A stretch of 64,000 nt of DNA from the NCBI GenBank assembly GCA_050296515.1, contig JBNKRJ010000060.1:1-64000 (forward strand), in the 5' to 3' direction. This DNA is from NBLH01 sp050296515 (lineage in GTDB: Bacteria; Bacteroidota; Bacteroidia; Bacteroidales; NBLH01). The notes below the pieces were generated by a model. That model was not told the origin of the DNA. It saw only the letters and a list, made by a program, of their open reading frames with translations, and searched no databases. A program made the position numbers and the translations under genes. Below, in pieces: positions 26,904 through 34,718 of the stretch. Numbering within the stretch: position 1 is the first letter of the stretch; each line of letters begins with the position of its first letter.

Positions 26904-29900
26904 ATGGCTTTCAGAAGAGATAACAAAGTAAAAAGCGATTTTACAAAAATCTCTATTGGTTTATCCTCGCCTGAGGTAATTTTAGAACACTCTAGTGGCG
27001 AAGTTTTAAAACCAGAAACTATCAACTATAGAACCTACAAGCCTGAGAGAGACGGTTTATTCTGTGAACGTATCTTTGGGCCAGTAAAAGACTACGAATG
27101 TCATTGCGGAAAATATAAAAGAATCAGGTATAAAGGAATTGTTTGCGACCGTTGCGGTGTAGAAGTAACTGAAAAGAAAGTGCGTCGCGAAAGAATGGGA
27201 CATATCTCATTAGTAGTTCCTGTTGCTCATATTTGGTATTTTAGATCATTGCCTAACAAAATTGGGTATTTATTAGGTCTTCCTACCAAAAAGCTTGATT
27301 CAATTATTTATTATGAACGCTATGTAGTTATTCAACCAGGAATTAAGGCTGAAGACGGAGTAAAACACCTTGATTTTCTGACTGAAGAGGAGTACATTGA
27401 AATTTTGGATACCCTTCCAAAAGAAAATCAATTACTTGATGATACAGATCCTAATAAATTCATTGCCAGAATGGGTGCAGAAGCATTATATGATTTGTTG
27501 GCAAGAATTGATTTAGACAGTTTGGTTTACGAATTAAGAGATAAAGCAAGTAAAGAAACATCTCAACAAAGAAAGAACGAAGCGTTAAAGCGTTTGCAAG
27601 TTGTAAATGCATTTAGAGGTTCTAAGACCGTAAACAAACCAGAATGGATGATTGTAAAAGTTGTACCAGTTATTCCACCCGAACTAAGACCATTGGTTCC
27701 ATTGGATGGAGGTAGATTTGCAACATCCGATTTAAATGATTTATACCGAAGAGTAATTATCAGAAACAACCGTCTGAAAAGACTTATTGAAATTAAAGCG
27801 CCTGAAATCATTTTAAGAAATGAAAAAAGGATGCTTCAGGAAGCGGTTGATTCATTATTTGATAACTCAAGAAAATCGAGCGCAGTTAAAACGGAAGCTA
27901 ACCGTCCATTAAAATCATTAAGTGATAGCTTAAAAGGTAAACAAGGACGATTTAGACAAAACTTACTTGGTAAAAGGGTTGATTATTCAGCTCGTTCGGT
28001 AATTGTTGTTGGTCCCGAATTAAAACTACATGAGTGTGGTATTCCAAAGGATATGGCGGCAGAGCTTTACAAGCCATTTATTATCAGAAAGTTGATTGAG
28101 CGAGGTATTGTAAAGACAGTAAAATCAGCTAAGAAAATTGTTGACAGAAAAGACCCTGTAGTTTGGGATATTTTAGAGAATGTTTTGAAAGGACACCCGG
28201 TATTATTAAACCGTGCTCCTACCCTACACAGATTAGGTATTCAGGCATTCCAACCAAAATTAATTGAAGGAAAAGCAATTCAGTTGCACCCATTAGTTTG
28301 TACTGCGTTCAACGCCGACTTTGATGGTGACCAGATGGCTGTTCACTTGCCACTTGGAAATGCTGCAGTTTTGGAGGCGCAGCTTTTAATGCTTGCTTCA
28401 CATAATATCCTAAACCCTGCAAATGGTGCTCCAATTTCAGTTCCATCACAGGATATGGTTTTGGGCTTATATTATATCACAAAATCAAGAAAAAGCACCC
28501 CTGAAAGACAGGTTAAAGGTGAAGGACTTGTTTTTTACTCTCCTGAAGAAGCGATTATTGCTTATAATGAGAAAGCTGTTGAGTTACATGCATTGGTTAA
28601 AGTGAAAGCTGACGTTAAGGAAGACGGTAAGATTGTCAGCAAAATGATTGAAACTTCGTTAGGAAAAATCATTTTCAATCAAACCGTACCCAAGGGTTAT
28701 GGCTATATCAATGAGATCCTTACAAAAAAAGCGTTACGAGATATTATCGGTTCTATTCTTAAGGAAATGGGTACTGCTGCAACAGCACAGTTCTTGGATG
28801 ATATTAAAGAATTAGGTTATACCATGGCCTTTAAAGGAGGTCTGTCCTTCAACCTTAATGATGTTATCATTCCTGATGAAAAAGTAGAAATGGTTGCAGA
28901 GGGCTATGAGCAAGTTGATGAAGTATTGAATAACTATAACATGGGATTCATTACGAACAACGAACGTTACAACCAGATCATTGACGTTTGGACGCATACC
29001 AATGCTCGTTTAACCCAAACAGTTATGACGCAGTTATCTTCTGATAATCAGGGATTCAACTCTGTATACATGATGCTTGATTCTGGTGCGAGGGGTTCTA
29101 AAGAGCAGATTCGTCAGTTATCAGGAATGAGGGGTTTGATGGCAAAACCACAAAAATCTGGTTCTACTGGTTCTGAAATTATTGAAAACCCAATTCTTTC
29201 GAACTTTAAAGAAGGACTTTCGGTACTAGAGTACTTTATTTCAACTCACGGTGCTCGTAAAGGTCTTGCCGATACGGCTTTGAAAACTGCTGATGCTGGT
29301 TATCTTACACGTCGTTTGGTTGATGTTGCACAGGATGTTATCATCACACAGGATGACTGTGGTACATTAAGAGGTCTTGTAGCTACATCATTAAAGAAAA
29401 ATGAAGAAGTTGTTGAAACACTATATGAAAGAATTCTTGGTAGAACAACTGTTCATGATATCTATCATCCTCTCACTGGTGAATTGATTATCGCTAACGG
29501 AGAAGAGCTTACTGAAGAAATTTCTAGAGTAATTGAAGATTCTCCAATTGAGCAAGTTGAGATTAGATCGGTATTAACCTGTGAATCTAAAAAAGGTGTC
29601 TGTGCAAAGTGCTATGGTAGAAACCTTGCCACAGGACGAATGGTTCAAATGGGAGAAGCTGTAGGTGTTATTGCTGCTCAATCAATTGGTGAGCCTGGTA
29701 CACAGCTGACACTGAGAACTTTCCACGTTGGGGGTACTGCTTCTAACATTGCTTCAGAATCCAGCGTAATTGCTAAATACAAAGGTATTGCAGAATTTGA
29801 AGAATTACGTACAGTTCCTTTTGAGGATAATGGAAAAACAATTCAGATTGTTATCGGCCGTATGGCAGAATTGAAGGTTGTTGATCCGAACACCCAAATT

Positions 29901-31175
29901 GTTCTATCAACTCACTCGATTCCTTATGGTTCAAAGCTATATATTGAAGATAAGAAAATAGTAGAAAAAGGAACCAAGATTTGTGAATGGGATCCATATA
30001 ATGCTTTGATTGTTTCAGAATCGAAAGGTAAGATTGAATACAAACATCTTATTGATGGTGTTACTTACAAAAAAGAATCTGATGAACAAACAGGTTTGAT
30101 GGAAATTGTAATTATTGAAACAAAAGATAAAACCAAAAACCCTGAAATTAATATTGTTTCTGAAAGTGGCGAGGTTTTACATAATTACAACCTTCCAACT
30201 GGTGCTCATATAGTTGTAAAAGAAGGAGATGCAGTTGCTTCAGGTGAAACTATTGCTAAAATACCAAGAAATATTGGTAAAGCTGGTGATATCACTGGTG
30301 GTCTTCCACGAGTAACAGAGTTATTTGAGGCAAGAAACCCATCTAATCCTGCTGTAGTTTCCGAGATTGATGGTGTAATTTCGTTTGGTAAGATAAAAAG
30401 AGGTAACAGGGAGATAATTGTTACAGCAAAATCTGGTAACGAGAAAAAATACCTTGTGCCATTGTCGAAACAAATCCTTATCCAGGCAAACGACTATGTA
30501 AGAGCCGGAACTTCATTATCTGACGGTGCGGTAACACCTGCTGATATTCTTGCAATTCAGGGTCCAACAAAGGTTCAGGAATATATTGTTAATGAAGTTC
30601 AGGAAGTTTACCGTTTGCAAGGTGTAAAAATCAATGATAAACACTTTGAAGTAATCGTTAGACAAATGATGAAAAAAGTGGTTATTGCTGATGCTGGTGA
30701 CACTAACTTCCTTGAAAAACAAGTAGTTGACAAATGGGAATTCATGGGAGAGAACGATGAAATATTTGGCATGAAGGTAGTTACTGATGCGGGTGATTCT
30801 GTTAGTCTTCATCCAGGTCAGGTAGTAACAGCCAGAAAGCTTCGTGATGAAAATTCATTATTGAAGAGAAAAGACCTTAAACCAGTTGATGCAAGAGATG
30901 CAATTCCTGCAACTTCTAGCCAGGTATTGCAAGGTATTACTAAAGCGTCACTTCAAACTAAGAGTTTCATTTCAGCTGCGTCATTCCAGGAAACTACAAA
31001 AGTTCTTAACGAGGCCGCAATTAGTGGAAAAGTTGATTACTTAGAAGGTTTGAAGGAGAACGTTATTGTTGGTCACTTAATTCCAGCAGGAACTGGTAGA
31101 AGAGCTTATAAAGATATTATTGTAGGTTCAATGGATGAGTACCAGACTTTAGTTGGAGCAAAAGAAGAAGAATAG
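26904..31175 (+). CDS. rpoC: DNA-directed RNA polymerase subunit beta'
   Basis: The protein has 1423 residues. The N-terminal zinc ribbon is CHCGKYKRIRYKGIVCDRCGVE. The catalytic Mg2+ loop NADFDGDQMAVHLPLG is intact. The second zinc site is CESKKGVCAKCYGRNLATG. The bridge-helix/trigger-loop region contains GARGSKEQIRQLSGMRGLMAKP and SIGEPGTQLTLRTFHVGG. It is complete to the C-terminal GTGRRAYKDIIVGS end. Confidence 0.99.
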   Translation: MAFRRDNKVKSDFTKISIGLSSPEVILEHSSGEVLKPETINYRTYKPERDGLFCERIFGPVKDYECHCGKYKRIRYKGIVCDRCGVEVTEKKVRRERMGHISLVVPVAHIWYFRSLPNKIGYLLGLPTKKLDSIIYYERYVVIQPGIKAEDGVKHLDFLTEEEYIEILDTLPKENQLLDDTDPNKFIARMGAEALYDLLARIDLDSLVYELRDKASKETSQQRKNEALKRLQVVNAFRGSKTVNKPEWMIVKVVPVIPPELRPLVPLDGGRFATSDLNDLYRRVIIRNNRLKRLIEIKAPEIILRNEKRMLQEAVDSLFDNSRKSSAVKTEANRPLKSLSDSLKGKQGRFRQNLLGKRVDYSARSVIVVGPELKLHECGIPKDMAAELYKPFIIRKLIERGIVKTVKSAKKIVDRKDPVVWDILENVLKGHPVLLNRAPTLHRLGIQAFQPKLIEGKAIQLHPLVCTAFNADFDGDQMAVHLPLGNAAVLEAQLLMLASHNILNPANGAPISVPSQDMVLGLYYITKSRKSTPERQVKGEGLVFYSPEEAIIAYNEKAVELHALVKVKADVKEDGKIVSKMIETSLGKIIFNQTVPKGYGYINEILTKKALRDIIGSILKEMGTAATAQFLDDIKELGYTMAFKGGLSFNLNDVIIPDEKVEMVAEGYEQVDEVLNNYNMGFITNNERYNQIIDVWTHTNARLTQTVMTQLSSDNQGFNSVYMMLDSGARGSKEQIRQLSGMRGLMAKPQKSGSTGSEIIENPILSNFKEGLSVLEYFISTHGARKGLADTALKTADAGYLTRRLVDVAQDVIITQDDCGTLRGLVATSLKKNEEVVETLYERILGRTTVHDIYHPLTGELIIANGEELTEEISRVIEDSPIEQVEIRSVLTCESKKGVCAKCYGRNLATGRMVQMGEAVGVIAAQSIGEPGTQLTLRTFHVGGTASNIASESSVIAKYKGIAEFEELRTVPFEDNGKTIQIVIGRMAELKVVDPNTQIVLSTHSIPYGSKLYIEDKKIVEKGTKICEWDPYNALIVSESKGKIEYKHLIDGVTYKKESDEQTGLMEIVIIETKDKTKNPEINIVSESGEVLHNYNLPTGAHIVVKEGDAVASGETIAKIPRNIGKAGDITGGLPRVTELFEARNPSNPAVVSEIDGVISFGKIKRGNREIIVTAKSGNEKKYLVPLSKQILIQANDYVRAGTSLSDGAVTPADILAIQGPTKVQEYIVNEVQEVYRLQGVKINDKHFEVIVRQMMKKVVIADAGDTNFLEKQVVDKWEFMGENDEIFGMKVVTDAGDSVSLHPGQVVTARKLRDENSLLKRKDLKPVDARDAIPATSSQVLQGITKASLQTKSFISAASFQETTKVLNEAAISGKVDYLEGLKENVIVGHLIPAGTGRRAYKDIIVGSMDEYQTLVGAKEEE

Positions 31176-31185
31176 ATTTAGGAAA

Positions 31186-31227
31186 ATACTTATAAGTGCC
31201 TTGAGTACTTATAAGTATTTATAAGTT
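31186..31227 (+). repeat. Short ACTTATAAGT-type repeats after rpoC
   Basis: The palindrome ACTTATAAGT occurs twice in this stretch, followed by a near copy ATTTATAAGT and TTATTTT. The copies could pair with one another as alternative hairpins between rpoC and the DUF3467 gene. Confidence 0.5.
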
Positions 31228-31245
31228 ATTTTAAATTGGCTTGTA

Positions 31246-31572
31246 ATGGATGATAATAAGAATAAAAATAAGAATCAATTAAATATTGAGTTAAAAGAAG
31301 ATATTGCACAGGGAAAATATGCGAACCTTGCTATAATAACTCATTCAACAAGTGAATTTGTGATTGATTTTGTTGGAGTAATGCCTGGTGTACCAAAAGC
31401 TCAGGTGGTTTCGAGAGTTGTAATGACTCCAGAACACGCAAAAAGGCTGATGATGGCATTGGGTGACAACATTAAAAAATTTGAATCTATTCACGGACAA
31501 ATAAAAAATGTAGAAGCTTCGGGAGGAGCAAATCTTCCACTAAATTTTGGTGGTCCTACTGCTGAAGCATAA
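31246..31572 (+). CDS. DUF3467 protein
   Basis: The protein has 108 residues and is a soluble single-domain member of DUF3467. The core is YANLAIITHSTSEFVIDFVGVMPGVPKAQVVSRVVMTPEHAKRLMMALGDNIKKFE. Function is unknown. In Bacteroidota it commonly follows rpoC, as here, so it may be expressed with RNA polymerase. The N-terminus is a low-complexity Asn/Lys tract (about 3-12). It is followed by a strong terminator. Confidence 0.9.
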   Translation: MDDNKNKNKNQLNIELKEDIAQGKYANLAIITHSTSEFVIDFVGVMPGVPKAQVVSRVVMTPEHAKRLMMALGDNIKKFESIHGQIKNVEASGGANLPLNFGGPTAEA

Positions 31573-31580
31573 GATAATAA

Positions 31581-31608
31581 AAGGCTGTCTTTCGAGGCAG
31601 CCTTTTTA
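31581..31608. terminator. Bidirectional terminator between the DUF3467 and PorE-like genes
   Basis: A 10-bp stem AAGGCTGTCT/AGGCAGCCTT closed by a UUCG tetraloop (31591-31594). A T-run follows on the + strand (31604-31607) and a TTTTATT tract on the minus strand. It serves both convergent genes. Confidence 0.92.
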
Positions 31609-31612
31609 GTTA

Positions 31613-34030
31613 CTATTTTTCCAAAACCCTGAATTCAACTCTTCGGTTCTTTGCTTTTCCTTCTTCTGTATCATTTGTAGTTACTGGCTTGGTTTCACCG
31701 TAGCCTACAGCAACAATACTGGTTTTAGCTATTCCCTTTGCTATCAGGTAATTAACAACCGCTTGCGCTCTTTGTTGAGATAGTTTCTTATTATATTCCT
31801 CCGACCCAACATTATCGGTATGTCCACCAATTTCAATTCTTATTCCGTCATTATTCTTTATAAATTTTACCAACCGGTTTAATTCGGAGAAAGATTCAGG
31901 TTTTAACTCATATTTATTAAATTCAAAAAAGACATTTTCTAATGGAATAGGAATTTTTTCGTTCACAATTTCAACATAGGACAACAATACAAAATCTTTT
32001 CTTATTTCAATTTGGCCCTTTTGCTCAGTTAAATCAATGTTACCTGACAAAGGGTAATAGTTTTTATGCTCAATAAAATAGCCGTAATTCTTACCCAACG
32101 GCAAAATAATCAGATAGCTGCCATCATTCAAATCACTTTGCGAATAACCTATTACTTCACCAGTTTTTAGATTTTCCCATTTAATATCTGCCTGCACTGG
32201 TTCTCCTTTTTTATTGGTAATAAATCCGGAAACTATCGCCACATATTCAGGGCGAACAGTTTCAGGCAACTTCATTTTATAAATATCATAATTACTTGAT
32301 TTTAAGGAAGATAAAAAGGCATATTTCCCATCTGTGGATATTTTGTAATCATACTCATCCCCAAAGGAATTGATTTCTTTTCCCAGGTTAACAGGTTCTG
32401 ACCATTCTGTCCACGAACTATCATTTAACCGCTCAGATTTAAAAACATCCAGCCTGCCCAATCCGGCATGTCCTTCGGAACTAAAATAGAGTGTTTTCAT
32501 ATCAGGATGCAGGAAAGGGCTGCGTTCACTATAAGGTGTATTTATGGTTTTCCCCAAATTAATGGGTTTTGACCAGCCCGATTCGGTTCTGTAAGCTACA
32601 TAAATATCACTATTTCCACTGTGACTTCCATGAAACAATTCTCCAAACTTATGCTGTCTGCCAACATTGCCTTTTCTATCAGAAATAAACAGAATGGCGT
32701 TACCATCAGCAGTAATCATTGCATCAGCTTCCCACGAGTTAACTCCATTAATGGATGGGAATGGTCTTGGAATAGACCAACCTGTTGCTACTTTATCACT
32801 ATAATAAACATCTGTATTTGCATAGAGTAACATTCTGTTACCATCTGCTGAAATAGCTAATGGAGCTTCGTGCGCATAGGGAGAGTTGATTGAACGTAGA
32901 AGTTGTGGTTTTTGCCATGCACTGTCAACAAATTTAGAAACAAAAATGTCTTCTCCGCCAATATTACCTTCCCTGCTTCTTCCACAAAAATAAATGGTTT
33001 TACCATCTGCAGTTACAACAGGAGCATATTCATGCCCAACTGTATTAATGATATCTGAAATACTTTCTGTAACAATTGCCTGTTCAGGAGCTTGCAGCAC
33101 TTTAATTAGTGTATCAATACGGTCATTCTTTGGAAAATATTGTTTAAACTCGGTTAGTTTATCAATTATTGCAGGCCAGTTCTTTTTTTCAATAAATGGA
33201 GTTAATGTTCTAAGTAAAGCAACATAGGCAAGCTCGGATGGAGCTGCTTTTTTCGCATAGTCAAGATAATACATTTCCATATTTGGATTATAAGTATCAT
33301 CCATATCTAATTTGAAGGCCTCCTCTGCTAAAGATTTTGCTTTCAACAAACGTCCTTTATCCTTATACCCTGGATATTGCTTTTCAAACTCGGAAATTGA
33401 TTCCAGTTCCCCTTCACTTGTATAATATTCAAATGCCTCATCTTCAAAACTCTCAAGAAGCAGTTTTGCTGAATCAATTTCTGTTGCATTCGGGTATTTT
33501 CGAATAAAGTCAAGCAAAGCATCCGGGTTATTTTCTTTCTTTGCAATATCAAAAGCCAACTTATTCTCCAATAAAATTGCTTCCATTGATTGCTCAGTAT
33601 TCGGAAAATCGAGCCTGTAAGCATTCAAGCTTTCAATTGTTCCGGTTTTTTTAGCCTCAACTAAGGCATCATTAAGTATCTTCAAGCGCAACTTTCCAAT
33701 ACTTATGTCATCAATACTGTAGTTGTTCTTAAGCTCTGATTTTTCATTGTCAGGTAATTTAACATATCTTTTTTCAATATACTCAATGTGTTTATAAGCC
33801 CTGTCATATCTGTATCTTTTGTAAGTTGTATCTGAATAAATCAGGGCCAATCCAAATTTTGAAGCCAGAATATCCTTCTTTTTGCTTATAGCCTTGTTAA
33901 AAATCTCAATTGCGTTGCTATGCTCTCCCTGTTTCAACAATTGAAAGCCTTTTGATACACCTTGTCCCTGGCTCTGAGCCGGGATTAGAAAAAAAACTAA
34001 TACTATTGCTGAGATTACTCGTTGCTTCAT
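31613..34030 (-). CDS. PorE-like outer-membrane protein: TPR, PD40 propeller, CarboxypepD-like, OmpA
   Basis: The protein has 805 residues. A signal peptide (about 1-22) comes first, then a TPR-like helical region (about 25-300). A PD40/WD40-like propeller (about 320-590) shows repeated YAPVVTADGKTIYFCGR-like blades. A carboxypeptidase-regulatory-like beta-sandwich (about 600-660, VSGFITNKKGEPV) follows. The C-terminal OmpA domain (about 685-805) has IEIGGHTDNVGSEEYNKKLSQQRAQAVVNYL and NRRVEFRVL, which bind peptidoglycan. This domain order is that of PorE, a T9SS component. PorE is a lipoprotein, whereas no lipobox Cys is seen here, so a general envelope role remains possible. Confidence 0.85.
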   Translation of the reverse strand: MKQRVISAIVLVFFLIPAQSQGQGVSKGFQLLKQGEHSNAIEIFNKAISKKKDILASKFGLALIYSDTTYKRYRYDRAYKHIEYIEKRYVKLPDNEKSELKNNYSIDDISIGKLRLKILNDALVEAKKTGTIESLNAYRLDFPNTEQSMEAILLENKLAFDIAKKENNPDALLDFIRKYPNATEIDSAKLLLESFEDEAFEYYTSEGELESISEFEKQYPGYKDKGRLLKAKSLAEEAFKLDMDDTYNPNMEMYYLDYAKKAAPSELAYVALLRTLTPFIEKKNWPAIIDKLTEFKQYFPKNDRIDTLIKVLQAPEQAIVTESISDIINTVGHEYAPVVTADGKTIYFCGRSREGNIGGEDIFVSKFVDSAWQKPQLLRSINSPYAHEAPLAISADGNRMLLYANTDVYYSDKVATGWSIPRPFPSINGVNSWEADAMITADGNAILFISDRKGNVGRQHKFGELFHGSHSGNSDIYVAYRTESGWSKPINLGKTINTPYSERSPFLHPDMKTLYFSSEGHAGLGRLDVFKSERLNDSSWTEWSEPVNLGKEINSFGDEYDYKISTDGKYAFLSSLKSSNYDIYKMKLPETVRPEYVAIVSGFITNKKGEPVQADIKWENLKTGEVIGYSQSDLNDGSYLIILPLGKNYGYFIEHKNYYPLSGNIDLTEQKGQIEIRKDFVLLSYVEIVNEKIPIPLENVFFEFNKYELKPESFSELNRLVKFIKNNDGIRIEIGGHTDNVGSEEYNKKLSQQRAQAVVNYLIAKGIAKTSIVAVGYGETKPVTTNDTEEGKAKNRRVEFRVLEK

Positions 34031-34037
34031 GATTGAT

Positions 34038-34391
34038 TTAGAATATAGTTAGTACAGCTCCTTTTAAGGTATAATAAATTAGAACAAAACCTAAAAATAC
34101 AGAAGATAAAATAATTCCAATAATTGCACAAATTCTTCCTGCCTTCAAGTTCTTGTAGGAAGATTTGGTATAAAGTTCGGGAGCCAATTCATATAATTCA
34201 ATGGATTTTTTTGAAAGGTTTTTAGCCACAATACCTAATACTATTCCTATCAAACCTAACACAAAGCATGTTAGTATCGAAATAATTCCTAAAATCAACA
34301 CTAAATCAGCTTTGGGCAAATCAACTTTTAAAATACCATCATCTTCGTAAGATGTCTCCTTCTTCTTATTATTCATCAGCTTATTATTCAA
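34038..34391 (-). CDS. Small two-helix membrane protein of the CCC-motif family
   Basis: The protein has 117 residues with two transmembrane segments: about 30-55 (LILGIISILTCFVLGLIGIVLGIVA) and about 87-110. Between them is the family pattern SKKSIELYELAPELYTKSSYKNLKAGRICAIIGIILSS. This matches the Bacteroidota CCC-motif membrane protein family (DUF4190-like), although only one Cys remains at the CCC position. Function is unknown. It lies 7 bp upstream of the PorE-like gene, so the two are probably co-transcribed. The start may instead be the second Met at 34376. Confidence 0.75.
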   Translation of the reverse strand: MNNKLMNNKKKETSYEDDGILKVDLPKADLVLILGIISILTCFVLGLIGIVLGIVAKNLSKKSIELYELAPELYTKSSYKNLKAGRICAIIGIILSSVFLGFVLIYYTLKGAVLTIF

Positions 34392-34598
34392 TGATTAAAT
34401 ACTGGGTTATTGCAATATAATTAATTCGTTGCTAATTATTAAAAAAACACAGTAAAGAATTTAAAAAAAGTCACTTAAACTTGTCATACACAACTGTAAA
34501 TCACTGATAACACCGAAACAAAAATCCTTTGTATACTAGAAACTTTAAATTAAATTGTCTATTTTTACATTTTGGTGTACGATTTTTTAAAGAAAAAG

Positions 34599-34614
34599 GA
34601 CATTTTATAATGTC
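34599..34614. promoter_or_regulatory. 16-bp palindrome upstream of the helicase gene
   Basis: GACATT-TTAT-AATGTC, perfect 6-bp arms. It lies about 46 bp upstream of the -33 element of the helicase promoter. It could be an operator. The rest of the 328-bp gap holds only AT-rich sequence and the promoter described next. Confidence 0.45.
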
Positions 34615-34659
34615 TACGCGGATAAATTTCTATCCCAGAAGACAAAATAAAAATCCAGA

Positions 34660-34691
34660 TTTGAAGAAATGTAAATTATTATTTACATTTG
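34660..34691 (+). promoter_or_regulatory. Promoter of the helicase gene overlapped by a perfect inverted repeat
   Basis: TTTG at 34660-34663, a 20-nt spacer and TACATTTG at 34684-34691 match the Bacteroidota consensus. A perfect 10-bp inverted repeat, AAATGTAAAT-TATT-ATTTACATTT (34667-34690), covers the spacer and the -7 box. Further TTTACAT-type half-sites lie at about 34565 and just downstream in TTTGTAAA. The arrangement suggests repression by a dimeric regulator. No regulator gene is adjacent. Confidence 0.7.
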
Positions 34692-34718
34692 TAAAATTGA
34701 TTTAAAACCCTATAGATA

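Noticed and set aside
31186..31227. CRISPR array in the ACTTATAAGT repeats
   Set aside because: Only three short copies, no uniform spacers and no cas genes.
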